Assembly (NCBI GenBank): GCA_015680685.1
Contig: MNCI01011140.1
Span: 282,207-346,206 of the forward strand
DNA length: 64,000 nt
Direction: 5' to 3'
From: Gnetum montanum
Lineage: Eukaryota > Streptophyta > Gnetopsida > Gnetales > Gnetaceae
A model generated the notes under the pieces. It was not told the DNA's origin, made no database searches, and saw nothing but the letters and a program-made list of their open reading frames with translations. Position numbers and translations under genes: made by a program. Below are positions 24,667 to 36,110 of this stretch, in pieces. Numbering within the stretch: position 1 is the stretch's first letter; every line of letters starts with the position of its first letter.

Positions 24667-24817
24667 ATAATATCACTATATTTTTGTTTCACTTCCTAAT
24701 TGGTGCATTATTTTATTTTAGTTTTTCATTATATCTTATCCTAACCAATCATTTGTTAGGCATTCTACACCTAATGAAATATTCTCTATCCTAAGGCTAG
24801 AAGGGGAGGATGTTATA

Positions 24818-25019
24818 GATCATTATTTTGATGATTAACTTTGTATTATGAAAGTGATGTGAGGGTTTGATTCATTAATTATCTATCCTTGGGAATGATT
24901 TTATTTTAATTATGTATTATATTCATTTTCTTTGAGCAAGAATAAAGTTCTTTTTTTCTTTTCTTATTCATTTATCATTTATTATGGATCTTTGCATTTT
25001 GAATAAGCACAAGTTTTGG
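24818..25019 (+). repeat. 3' LTR of element C, right piece
   Basis: Homology to the 5' LTR of C resumes here (gatcattattttgatgatt versus gatcatccttttgatgacc) and continues through gcaagaataaagtt and atttattatggatctttgcat. The first five bases gatca are the right TSD of D. The end near 25019 is approximate. Confidence 0.8.
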
Positions 25020-25046
25020 TATTTAAGTAACAAAACATCAATAAGT
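25020..25046. other. 27-bp junction between C and F
   Basis: This short AT-rich piece lies between the approximate end of the LTR of C and the presumed start of the LTR of F. It cannot be assigned and may belong to either LTR. Confidence 0.3.
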
Positions 25047-25912
25047 TGACTATGTTAATCCATTCTTGCTAACACAAGCCCATGGATGCATCCTAAGATG
25101 TGTTAGCACATGTGCATTGATCCTAATCCTCCTAAAGCCTATATAAGTATGCACACCAGTCACATTTGTGGCATCAGTTGGTCACTTCCTTAGCCAAACT
25201 TTTGTAGTTTTCTCTCATAACCCTAAACAAAAGTTTCCCTCTAAGTACCTATAGCATGGATTCAATTGATTGTATGGAATTTTGTTTGAGTGCAATATCT
25301 ACCTTGACAAAGTTGCATGAACAACAATAAAATCGAGATTTCTTCTCTCCATTGCAACACTTGAATTAATTTAAGTTTATTTTCTAGCATTCTACTTTAA
25401 ATGTTCTTTACTTTCTTGTACTTAAGCATTAATATTCTAATTCATAGGTAACATGAGTATGAACACTTCAAGCACAATATACTAATGCTTGGTAATCCTA
25501 GCAGTGAATACTTGGTACACCTAGTAGTAAACATTTGGTAACCCTATAGTGTTAGTATATGTCCAAGATATGTACAGAAAGTAGGAATAGATGATCCACA
25601 TATAGGATAGTTTAGTTACTAATTAGTAAAGTTAAATATTTCAACCCTACCTTCAATTAATCATTTTACACATAAAAAGTAATAAAAATTCATTAGAAAT
25701 ATAAAACTAAATATCTTACATCTCAATCACACTTAGCCATATGAAAAATGTTAATACAAGTAATGATTAAGAAGAAAATGGCTAGTAACCACCCATTTTA
25801 CTATCTAAGTACATATACCACTTAGGTAGAATAAGTCTATAGAATTGATTGGATCATGCTTACATGCTTATGATTCGTATGGTTGGGTGTAGGAAATACT
25901 TGTTGCTCATCA
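25047..25912 (+). repeat. 5' LTR of element F (about 866 bp)
   Basis: Ends ttgctcatca one base before the primer site, exactly as in G. U5 carries the family clauses 'cttggtaatcctag' and 'catttggtaaccc' (25490-25550) and ends ggttgggtgtagg. TATA box tatataag at 25140-25147. The start TGACTATG is a best guess. Confidence 0.8.
25067..25108. promoter_or_regulatory. Perfect inverted repeat in U3 of F, upstream of TATA
   Basis: TGCTAACACA (25067-25076) and TGTGTTAGCA (25099-25108) are perfect 10-base inverted copies separated by 22 bases and lie 32 bases upstream of the TATA box. Other Athila-like LTRs in the window have different palindromic motifs at this position. Confidence 0.7.
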
Positions 25913-25913
25913 T

Positions 25914-25931
25914 TGGTACCACTATTTGGGA
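25914..25931 (+). other. Primer-binding site of F (decayed tRNA-Asp type)
   Basis: tggtaccactatttggga aligns with TGGCGCCGTTGCCGGGGA, the tRNA-Asp site of Athila-type elements. Most differences are C-to-T or G-to-A. Position is one base after the LTR. Confidence 0.75.
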
Positions 25932-26079
25932 TTTCATTTTAGCTATGTGGATAAGTATTTTTTGATAGTAATATCATACAAGATAATTATACAAGTATAA
26001 CACCTGATCTATAGAAAATATTAATAATATTTCATTTGGGACACATTACATAAGGGTAAACTACGTTGTCTTCTTCTAG

Positions 26080-29000
26080 TAGGGTTGATTCACCACCTAC
26101 TGATGATTCTAACTAGGATTATTACAAACCATGGAGAAATGCTAATGAGATAACTTAACAACTAAAGGTTATCTATACACATTTAGATTTCTCTTATCGA
26201 AACCTCACTTTCATCCTCCATTGGGATGATCAACCATGTTGGAGAGACTTGGAGGGTAGCATCTTATCCCTTGATTGTTCTATTTCTTTAATGTTCATGG
26301 TAGCTCTTATGAAGCTGGGGCTTGAACTAACAACCCTAGATTACCAAATGAAGGAGCACTCTCTAAGGACTATCAATCAATGAAGTCTCAACCTAGAAAC
26401 AATAAACTCATGGAGGCATGCCATAAGGTCTCTAAGGACAAAAAAGTTCCAATCTAACTAATTTCATAGTTAGAGAAGGAGTAACTAGAATCTACATCAA
26501 GATGATCCTAGCACCAAGGTCCTTCTCCCTTTGGTGAGAACAAATTGGTGCATCAATTGTTACATTCAAACTTGATAAGAAATCAAGATAAGGAGGAAAA
26601 TGATTCTAGAAATAAGCAAACCTCAAGGCCAAGGCCTTCTAGTGGTTTACCAAGGGAGCTAAAGTCCTAAGAAGGAGGGCAAGCTGGCACAACTCTCATA
26701 GTCCTCCACCCTCACCATCCTCCTTGTTGTGAAACTCTAACAGGGGAAACATGACCAAGAGAAAAGGAGAAATAATCAAGGGTTGGATGGAGATAATAGA
26801 AGACCCCATTATAGATATGGAAGGAGAGAGCATAGTCAACAATAAGAAGAGAAGGAATATCATTAGGAAAGAAGGCATAGTAGGATATATCATAGAAGAC
26901 ATTATCTTAATAGGGGTCACCATGAATATGATGATTATGATGAGCCACTACTTACTATAAGAAGCATGAAAAACATCTTGGAGGTAGTTCATATTCCCAC
27001 CAAGTATCAAAGGAATTACAAAATCAAATGACTTGGTATGAATAACATTTATATGTTTAAAAGAGGGTACAATGCTAATCCAAAACATCATTTGCAAGCC
27101 TTCCATAATTCCTATGCCTTGTAAAACATTGAGAATAAGTGGAAGAATCTTAAACTATTCCATAGGATACTTATCAAAGAAGTTAAGAGTTTCTACTGGT
27201 CTTTGGAGCAAGAATCTATTCGTAGATGGAGTACAATGTTAGATTTCAATAATAAATATCAAACATACTTATAAGTTTTTAACTTGAAGAAACAAATTCA
27301 AGGGTGGAAATAAGGCAATAATAAATCCCTTGATGTATCCTTAAAATGGTATTACTCTCTTTTGCATCGATGCCCAAGACATGGTTTTTCTCAAAGAGAA
27401 CAAATTCACCACATGATAGATGGGTGATAAACTATGATTGTTCAAGTTTTTAACTTATTGAATGCTTAATGTTTTATTTTTTACTATTTTACCTTATCAA
27501 AGATCATCAATTTTTGTGATAACTATCGATAAGTAATAATTTCTTTATTAATTCTTTCTTATTGTAGGATATAGCCAAAATTGATAAATGTCAATAAGAT
27601 ATAGATTGGCATTACAACTTTCGATATGTTCTAAAGGAAACCATATTGATCTACATAGCTAATATCAATTTAAATAAATATCATTAGACTAGAACTACCT
27701 AGACCTTTCAAGAATGTAGATATTGATCCATACGAAAGCTACTATGAATATCAAGAATCGATAAAGATAGCAACCATGATATAGATCGATAACATTAGAC
27801 AAACAAACTACACCACCTAGGGAATGGAGATATTGATCCATAATGTAAGCACAAATGGAATCTATGGTTGAAGGACATTACTAGTATGATATAGTTTGAT
27901 ACAATAGTATTAATCCTAATAAATTTCCTTAATGGAGATTGATATGTTTATTTTATTAATTTTTCCCATTTATAATGTAATCTCATCTAGGATAAAATGG
28001 GGAGGACCACACCCAATGAGGGAGGTAAGCAGGGCATTCAATACTTGAGGGGAAAGTGAGGGAATTTAATACATGAGGGGAATACCTAGAGTTAATACCC
28101 AAGAGAACCCACATGAAGTTGAAATCAATCTCCCTTGATCAATTATTAAGTGAGGATTCATTGAGCATTGTGGCAACTATACATCATTGGAGTTCATTGT
28201 CAGGTTATTGAGGTTTTTTTCACTATGGAAACAACCAAGGCAGAATCATAGATTAGATGAAGTATCCCTTGTAATCCTTATAATCTATTCTTGAATTTAT
28301 GATTTCAATTTGATTTAATCATTAATATCTACTCTTGAACATAAGATTAGAAGTTAGGATGAAGATTTATGGTTTTACTTATGAGTGACAGTCATAAGTA
28401 TGGGATTTGATTGGATTTGATCTTAATTCTTTTATGTATTGATGATATTTTTGACTTTGAACTATTCCTCCATGGATATGACTTATGTTTAGTCATAGAT
28501 GAGGTGAAATCTCTACAAAAAAGATAACAACAAAGGTAACTTAGCACCAAACTTTGGCTAGCTCGTTAATGGGCTCAAAAAATAAAACTAGGGAGACTCT
28601 TGGAATTTATGCCCAAGGGAGATTATTAGAAATGAGCAGCCATTAGATACAAAGGCATGTTGGTCAAGTGTTCAAGGAAGAATAAGAACTAGAAAAGTGA
28701 GGAAGTATAGAGAAGTATAATAAAAACTCCTCCATTCATAGAATGGTGGTATGTGTTTACAATCCTAAGGAGGAAGCATCACTAGAAAAAGTGATACAAA
28801 GGAAAATATTGATGATTCAAAAATCTATCACAAAGATATAAGCTAAGGTAGATAAAATGTAGGACTCCTTGAATGAGAAGTTTCAAATCACTCTAATAGA
28901 GTAGAGGAACATGGATAAAGATAGAATGAGAAGAAAGGATGTAGGAAAGGATTACTATCAATAGAAAGGTAAGGCTATGGTAGTTGATGAGGTTATATAT

Positions 29001-29790
29001 TCTAAAATAAAAGAAGAAGGATGTGATATCTACTAATATGAACATCCCAAAAAATATTATCTTATACTATCACTCCTACAAGAATATGGGGTTTATGCCT
29101 TGAATCTAAAATTTGTAAGAAGGAAACCACCAAGATATTATCTTATTCATAAGGAAATTATTGGTAGTAGTTCTACCAACAATAGTATTATTTGAGTGGA
29201 GTGCCACCTCATCCTTAAGATTATTATCATCAATGGAAAAATCCATAGTGGTGGGGGATTCAATTGCTAAGGTAACAATATCCTTACCACCAATTGAACT
29301 TGTAAGGATACTACGTCTAATAGCCTATGTCTTGTAGTGGCTTCACAAGGCATACTTCTTTTTTCCATTACTACTATCCTCTAAATATTATAGAACTACT
29401 ACTTCATGAGTTGAATATCCTTTCATATACACTTCTCATTATCCACCAAAATACTTTGCATCTAATAATTCTACCTTTTTGCCACCTATAGCACTAATGT
29501 AAGGTAAGATACTACCATAGCCAAAGTAATGCAATGCCATGTATCTTATAGCAAAATAACAATTCAAGTGGTTTTGAGAATAAGCTTTGGAAGAGGAATT
29601 TTTTTAAATCCAATAGTATACCTAAACCCTTGTAGGCATAGGTGGATATTAATCCTTATCAAGCTATTCTTGAGATAACCACCAAGTTACCTTCAAATCC
29701 AACATTTCAAAATGTACATACCATCATGTTAACTCATGTAGTCATGGACTGCATAAAGGTAGAATACCTTTCCAAGAAAAGATTTGATCT
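26080..29790 (+). pseudogene. gag of element F, decayed and interrupted by solo LTR P
   Basis: The reading follows gag of G: YTHLDFSYRNLTFILHWDD (26165), RSMKNILEVVHIPTKYQRN (26959), then KSFYWSLEQESIRRWSTML (27190) and SLLHRCPRHGFSQREQIHHM (27357), the conserved capsid core. P interrupts it between 27424 and 28569, after which the match to G resumes at GLKK-like coding and continues to CDIY-YEHPKKYY (29020). Stops are frequent. The RDNRR-type basic stretch at about 26755-26900 also parallels G. Confidence 0.78.
27425..28568 (+). mobile_element. Solo LTR P (1144 bp) inside gag of F
   Basis: Begins TGATAAACTATG and ends GCTCGTTA (final CA decayed to TA), flanked by perfect 5-bp repeats atggg at 27420-27424 and 28569-28573. 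Removing it joins gag of F in the same way as the uninterrupted gag of G (gatgggctcaag at 44854). It has no coding sequence and several gatatagat / atcgata words (27590-27800). Orientation is by convention. Confidence 0.85.
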
Positions 29791-29799
29791 TTAGAGTTC

Positions 29800-30330
29800 T
29801 CTAATTTATTTTGAGATTACATTAAATGATTCATGTAAAGCTCTACTAGACTCAGGTTTTGGGGTGAACTTAATTTTTGAAGAAATATATAAAACTTTGA
29901 ACCTACCTATACTTAAGAAATATAATTATGTTAGAGCTTTTTGATCAATCCGTCATCATTCTGTTGGGATTGGTAGAAGATATTATGACTATTATTTATG
30001 GATGATCATACCTAGTAGATTTCCTGGTCATCCACATGGACAATTGTAAGGGAAAGTTTCCAATTACTATGGGAAGGGCTTGGCTAAGCATACTTGATGC
30101 CAAGCTAGGGATCATAGATGCCTCCTTGAAAATTTTCAAGGAAAATAAACTTGGAATGGTCAAGAAGATGAGGGTTTCATGCATTGTGTATAGTGCCATG
30201 AGGTGCCATTGCATGCAAAAAATATGAGTTGTAAAGAGCACATCCATGACAACATGTAAGAAGTGTGCTAAAATAATATATGTTGAAAGGTACCTATACA
30301 CAACATCCATAAAAGAAGAGGGTACCTAGT
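29800..30330 (+). pseudogene. protease region of element F
   Basis: LYLDSG-type active site reads ALLDSGFGVNLIFEEIY at about 29842-29893 after in-frame changes, with D-S-G intact. The open piece 30036-30227 reads MDNCKGKFPITMGRAWLSIL, matching the flap and second half of protease in G (46370) and I (63922). The Cys-rich tail (CIVYSAMRCHCMQK, then TCKKCAK) is conserved in all three copies. Confidence 0.75.
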
Positions 30331-31990
30331 GGTTAATAATAGATGATCACTCCAGTTCAACAATGTGTATGGAACCAACCAAAATTCTCACAAGTTCTTA
30401 TATAGATAATATGGATGAAATGAATTAAATAAAAAACCAACTCTTCAAAATAGAATACTGGGAAGAAGTAGAAATGGATTAGGGAGAGTTGGAAATCCTT
30501 GATATTTCTAGATAAGAGCTCTCAGAATTCAACTCTTTACCAACTCTGAAATATGTATTTCTTGATAATGAAAAATTAGTAATCATCAATGCTAATATCA
30601 CTAAAGAAGAAAAGGGTGAGCTACTAAAGGTAGTTAAAAATTGCCAATAATCTTTTCTTGGTGATATGATGAATTAAAAGGAATTGCTCCACATATATGC
30701 CAACATTAGATCTATACAAATCTCACTATCAAACCTAAGAGATAGCCATAAAGAAGGTTAAATTTGAAATTGAAGCAATTTGTAAAGAATGAAGTTGAAA
30801 AGCTTCTCAAAGAAGAATTCATCTATCTAGTGCTAGAAAGTGAATGGGTAAGACAACTTTTTATTGAGCAAAAGAAAAGAAAAATGGAGAGTCTATATAG
30901 ACTTCAAGTTCTTAAACATGGTTGTATTCAAAGATCATTTTCCATCATCATTCATGGAGCAAGTGTTGGATAAAATTGTAAGAAATAATTATTCTAGTTT
31001 TATGGTTGGGTATAGTGGTCATAATCAAATACAAATTGCTATAGAAGAATAGAACAACGAAGCTTTCACAAGTCCCTGGGGGACTTTCACGTAAAAAAGA
31101 TGCTCTTTGGCCTCTGTACTACCCTTGCAACTTTCCAATGCTTAGTTATAAGCATCGTTTAGTAGAATATTAACATTGGTATGAATGTCTTTGTAGATGA
31201 CTTATCCACCTATGACACTAATCTCGAACAAGTACTAGACCATTTGGCATAGGTACAAAAACAATGTCTACCTACAACGCAACTAGTAGGAAAGTTGCTT
31301 GTTGGTCCAAGATAGTATGTTTTAGGAGCCTAGAATTTTATGGATAGAAATCGATGTGAATCCTCAAGGGGTAAGGATCATAAAAGGAATAACTAGTCAA
31401 CCTTAAACTATTAGAAATGTAAGATCATTCCTTGGCCATATTGATTACTATAGGACTTTTATTGAAAATGTTTCTAAAAGTACCAAATGGCTAGTCAAGC
31501 TTACCAAGAAGGATGTAGCCTTTGAATAGACTAGAAAATGTGAAAAAACATTCCAACACCTAAAATAGAAGCTTAAAAACACCCATTTTATAAGCTCTTG
31601 ATCGATCTAAACCATTCCATATCATAACAGATACCTCCACCTATGCATTGGAAGCATTACTAATATAAATGGATGATGAAAAATGGTTATATTAAATCCT
31701 TTATGCAAGCAAGAGCATTGTGGGTATATAACTCAATTAAATAACTGTGGAAAAGGAGTTCATGGAGGTGGTGTATGATTTAGAAAAATTTAGGAACTAT
31801 GAGCTTGGATACCTAATTTTTATGCATATTGATCATATTGTAATCTACTTCTTAATGAATAAGCCAGTACTGAGCCCCCATGTTATATGGTGATTGGTGA
31901 TCTATAAGAGTTTGATCTAATAATGGTGGATAGAAAAGTGATAGAGAATGTAGTTTCAAATCATTTTTCTTGGTTAAGATAAAATAGTAA
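30331..31990 (+). pseudogene. RT and RNase H of element F
   Basis: Open pieces 30764-30973 and 30864-31052 give KEKWRVYIDFKFLNMVVFKD and VGYSGHNQIQIAIEE. The catalytic block reads FVDD at 31190-31201 and is intact at the motif level. The connection domain (GHIDYYRTFIENVSK at about 31435) and an RNase H remnant (ITDTSTYALEA-like at 31620, ENVVSNHFSWLR at 31940) follow. Frame changes and stops such as that at 31051 inactivate it. Confidence 0.8.
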
Positions 31991-32199
31991 GGATGGCAAA
32001 CATGCCTTATCTGATTAGTTTCTAGATGAACTTCTTTTTACTAAGGTAATCAAAGTTCATGCACAAAGGTTCACAATTTGGTACAATGAATTCATCTTAT
32101 ATCTACTCATATAGGAGACTCCTATTGAATAGGATTAGAGGAAGAAACAAAAATTTCTCCACCAAGTCAAACACTACACAAAGATAGAGGATAGCCTCT

Positions 32200-33250
32200 A
32201 AAATATTTGTGTTGATGACCCAGTAATGATAGTGTATAGCTAATGTGGATCAATTGAGAGTTCTTTAAGATGCTCATAAGGATCCTTATGGAATCCACTA
32301 TGCAAGAAGAAGAAAGTCACAAAGATCCTAATGCTAGGATATTTTTGATCAATAATCTTTAGGAACACTTATGATTTATTTCATTCTTGCAAGAGGTATC
32401 GATAAGAAGGAGCAATGATAACCAGAATGGAAGGGATTTAATAGTGAATTCATTCATTGGAGCTTTTCAACCTTTGGGAGTTGCCTACATGGGACACATC
32501 ACTTGCATTTCCTATAGGAAGTCCTATGTTATTATTGTTGTTGAATATTATACCAAGTTGGCTAAAGTTGTAGTCATTTTTTACTATACCTATACTATTG
32601 CAACTTGATTCTTTCAACAATAGGTGGTAAAGAGATTTGGTATTTCTAGAGAACTAATTTTTGCTAATCAAATGCATTTTACAAGTGCTACCTTTCACAA
32701 GTCAATGCAATGCTTAGGTGTGTAACATAAACTTACAACACCTTATCAACCTCAAGCTAATGGTCAATAAGAGTTCACCAATAGGGAGATTGGTCAAATT
32801 CTAACATGAAATATTAGTAGATATAGGAAAGATTAGAGCACCAAAATCAACGATGCTCTTTGGGCATATTGCTTAACATGGAAACTTCCTATAGGCTATT
32901 CGCCCTATGAGTTAGTATACAGAAAGTTACCAAAACTTATAACTCAAATTAAACTATAAACACTCAAACCTTTATATGAACTTGACTTACATATTAATCT
33001 AGCATAAAAGAAATGACCCATGATACTTAATTGCTAGACAAAAATTGAAGAGTAGCTCTAATGATGAACAAAGTACACAAGGCATATAATAAATAATGTC
33101 ACCATCCATTAATAAGAAAAGTTACATCCAAGCTCGGAGACAAGGATCTCTATTAGAACTCCATTCATATGCCACAATGAACTAAGTTTTAGACATTATG
33201 CTAAGGATCTTACATGATACACATAAATTTTTCTTCTAGAACTATGATAA
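32200..33250 (+). pseudogene. integrase of element F
   Basis: The HHCC zinc region is shattered (RNTYDLFHSCKRYR near 32360). The open piece 32387-32608 reads GVAYMGHITCISYRKSYVII, where the first catalytic Asp is lost. The second block reads ANQMHFTSATFHKS (about 32668) where SDNGTHF is expected, so the second Asp is also lost, while NGQ-EFTNREI keeps the Glu. The C-terminal part (33050-33250) parallels the KVRYQxGDKVLYW block of G. Confidence 0.78.
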
Positions 33251-34665
33251 ATTACAACCCAAAAAACCCTCAAAAGCACATGCTAGTCAACATCTAGTAA
33301 CTTAAATCATTCATTGACTTCCAAGTAACCAACCACAACACTAATACCTCTGATCAAGAACAAGCTCACTTCATTTTTGGAATCTTCTCCTTCTAGCTTA
33401 GTCATGTAGAAGATATTCATCTATCATAACACCTTAATGAGAATAAATTATTTTTCTTATTTCTATTTTACAATGTTCTTTAAATGTTTTTAATTGTCTT
33501 TATTTTTACTAATTATTTTATATATATTTATTTTCTTATTATTTTTATTTAGTTTTACTTGAAATCTTTGATTTTGTTCCATGACTACTACAAATTTTGG
33601 AAACTGTTGAATAAAGCTATTAAAGTTATGATTTATTATAAAGGTAAACTTTGTTCTTGGATTATGTTCTTTAATAATAGTTTATAAATTTTCTGGTGGT
33701 ATTAGGTAGTGAGTTCATGACATCAATCCATTTCATCTATCTTATGTGGAGTCTGTATAATCAAAACCTAAGGATTCTTTCACATTAAACTAAAAATAAA
33801 GTATGGTCTTGTTACCCAATGAATTAAGAAAGGCCTAAGTAATAATGAAAAAGGGTGTTGTTATTACATTTTGATCATAAATGGAGTAGGGATTAAGTCT
33901 TGGGTTTCTAATGGTTTTTTTAGCTTAAAATTTTCATTAGAGGGTACAAAAGCCTCAACTCTGATTATGATTTTGGGTTTCAAAAATTTAAAGCCAAGCT
34001 TTGAGTGAAGAGCTATGATATGAATGAAGCTTCAGAAGAAAAGTTCAAAAGTTAAGCAAAAGACTTGTAGATTAAAAAAACATATATTAGTGTAGAAATA
34101 ATTTTCAAATTTTATAGTGTAGTAAAGCTCAAATGAATTGTATTGGACTTGAATTATTAGGCTTATTTCTTTGTGTGATATACTTTCAATATGGAAATAT
34201 GCTAAGTTTTGTCATGTCACATTTATATGAAAAATGAGTCTTATGTGGAGGTTAGATTTCAAGAGAAATTTTAGCAGGGAACATTTTGAAGATTAAAATA
34301 TTTGTGATCAAATTCATTTTCAAAATAAATGATTTCAAAGCTAAGTAAATAATTTTAAAATATTTAGCTCAGTTGATTTTATAAGCTCATAGAATTTCAA
34401 CTAAATCATGAAGCTAGGGTTTCTATTTAAATTCAATAATAACATAGAATAACAAAATTAGAGATCTTGTATGAGTTTGATCTAGCACTTGTAAGTGTGC
34501 TTTCTAGTTGGTAGAGACCATTAAGAAATTGATTCATAGAGTTTGGAGACAAATTTTATCTTAGAAAAGGACTATCATTAGAATAAATAATTAAGCATAG
34601 GAAGAAATCATTGTTTCAAAACAAAAGGCTTAATTGAAATCCAAAGGGGATTTTTTCCAAGTACA
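33251..34665 (+). other. 3' region of F before the repeat array
   Basis: No coding is seen. The first part matches the 3' region of G (ggtagtgagttcatgacatc at 33705 versus ggtagtgagtccacatcatc at 49735). From about 33900 it is AT-rich and unassigned. Confidence 0.6.
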
Positions 34666-36110
34666 TTTGTCATGTTAGCTTGTAGAAGAAGCTTATAGAG
34701 TAAAAATATGACTCTACAAATAGTTTTTCTTAGCTTAGCTTTACAAGATTTAAGCATGTAGAAAAGGTTCTACCATGTTAATTTGTAGAGCCAATTTATG
34801 AAGCTAAAATTTAATTTTATGAATAATTCTAATGTGACCTCTTTCATGTTAGCTTCTTTGTAGAATAATTTTATAGGAGCTAAGCTTGGTTCTACAAGAA
34901 AAAAAGCTCTATCATGTTAGGTTCAAGAAGAAGCCATTTCATGTAGAGTTAAAAGTTAGCTCTACTAAAAGATGAAAAAATGGTAATACCACATTAGCCT
35001 ATTTGTAGAACCAATTTATAGAGCTAAATTTCTATTCTTTGAGCAAGCTCTACCATGTTGGCATTAACGACATCAACCTCTTCATAAAGTGTGTTTGTAG
35101 AGTCAAATTTATATTCTATGAATGAGCTCTATCATGTCAATCTGTTTGTAGAGCTAGTTCTTAGAGCTACATTTTTGTTCTACAAGTGAGCTTTGTCACA
35201 TCAACATCTACCATGTTAGCACCTATTACATTCATTTATTTGTAGAGATATATTTCTTTCTATGAGTGAGCTCTACTATGTTAGCATGTACCACACTAGC
35301 TTTACCAAGGTAGCCTCTTTGTAGAGCCAATTTGTAGAACTAGATTTTTGTTCTATGAGTGAACTCTACCACATCAACATCTACCATAACAACATCTTCC
35401 ACATGAGCTTGTTTATAGAGCTAGTTTGTAGAGCTATATTTTATTTCTATGAGCAAGCTTTACCATGTTAGCTTTACTATGTTAGTATCTGTAATGTCAA
35501 CCTCTTTGTAGAGCTAGTTCATAGAACCAAATTTCTATTCTATGAGTGAGCTCTCCTCATCAACATCTACCATGTTAGCCTATTTATAGATCTAAATTTC
35601 TATTTAATGAATGAGCTCTACCATGTTAACACTTACCATGTGAGAATCTACCATTTCAACTTGTTCATAGTGCTAGATTTATGTTCTACAAGTGAGCTCT
35701 ATCATGTCAACATCTACCACATTATCCTCTCCATAGATCCTATTCATAGAACCAGATTTCTATTCTATGAGTGAGCTTTATCATGTCAGCATCTACCACA
35801 TCAGCCTCTTCATAGAGCTAGTTCATAGAACTAGATTTCTATTCTACAAGAAAGCTTTGCCACATTAGCATCTACCATATTTGCCTATTTATAGAGCTAA
35901 ATTTCTGTTCTATGAGTGAGCTCTATCACATCAACATCTACCATATATCAGCATGTACCACATCAACATCTACCATGTCACCTAGTTTGTAGAGCTAGTT
36001 TGTACAGCCAAATTTTCATTCTACAAGCGAGTTCTACCATGTCAACATCTACCACTTTAGCTTTGCCACATTAGCATTTGCCATGTTAGCCTCTCTATAG
36101 AAATAATTGA
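34666..36110 (+). repeat. Minisatellite-like array in the 3' region of F
   Basis: At least 13 degenerate units of roughly 57-111 bp can be followed by the landmark gtgagctctaccatgt: near 35047, 35130, 35187, 35267, 35358, 35452, 35546, 35619, 35691, 35774, 35850, 35917 and 36028. A full unit reads roughly 'catctaccatgttagcc - tctttgtagagctag - ttcatagaactag - atttctattctatgag - tgagctctaccatgt'. Within it the word acatctaccatgtcaac is itself reiterated (for example 35930-35975). Units before 34980 are more diverged. Tandem repeats in the 3' untranslated region are known for plant Ogre/Tat-type gypsy elements. Confidence 0.85.

Larger units (their letters stand above)
9901..24817 (+). mobile_element. 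Solo LTR D (about 2.36 kb), split by copia element A
   Basis: D consists of 9901-12110 and 24672-24817. It begins TGTAGCAACC and ends GGATGTTATA, an imperfect terminal inverted repeat (7 of 10) fitting an LTR whose final CA has become TA. It sits within the 3' LTR of C, with flanks gaaca on the left and gatca on the right; the intact 5' LTR of C reads gatca at the same place, so a 5-bp TSD with one change is likely. No gag or pol is visible in its 2.36 kb, so I read it as a solo LTR left by recombination. A different non-coding insertion cannot be excluded, since no second copy occurs in the window. Strand is arbitrary. Confidence 0.65.
4151..25019 (+). mobile_element. Ty3/gypsy chromovirus C, split by nested insertions
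   Basis: Two diverged copies of an LTR are found at 4151-4970 and 9315-9900, and the missing end of the second copy is found at 24818-25019, on the far side of a 14.9 kb block of younger insertions. Between the LTRs lie a tRNA-iMet-type primer site, gag, protease, RT, integrase and a chromodomain-like tail in order. The element's own sequence is about 6 kb. Its TSD cannot be identified; the exact right end is uncertain by some tens of bases. It is one of the oldest elements here, judged from heavy LTR divergence and dense stops. Confidence 0.85.

Noticed and set aside
26696-26923. Minus-strand frame in gag of F resembling a hydrophobic peptide
   Set aside because: It is antisense to the basic part of gag, where Glu/Arg-rich coding gives Leu/Phe/Ser-rich antisense frames.
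34666-36110. Repeat array considered as CRISPR-like
   Set aside because: Units are degenerate, of variable length and not separated by unique spacers; the context is a plant retroelement.
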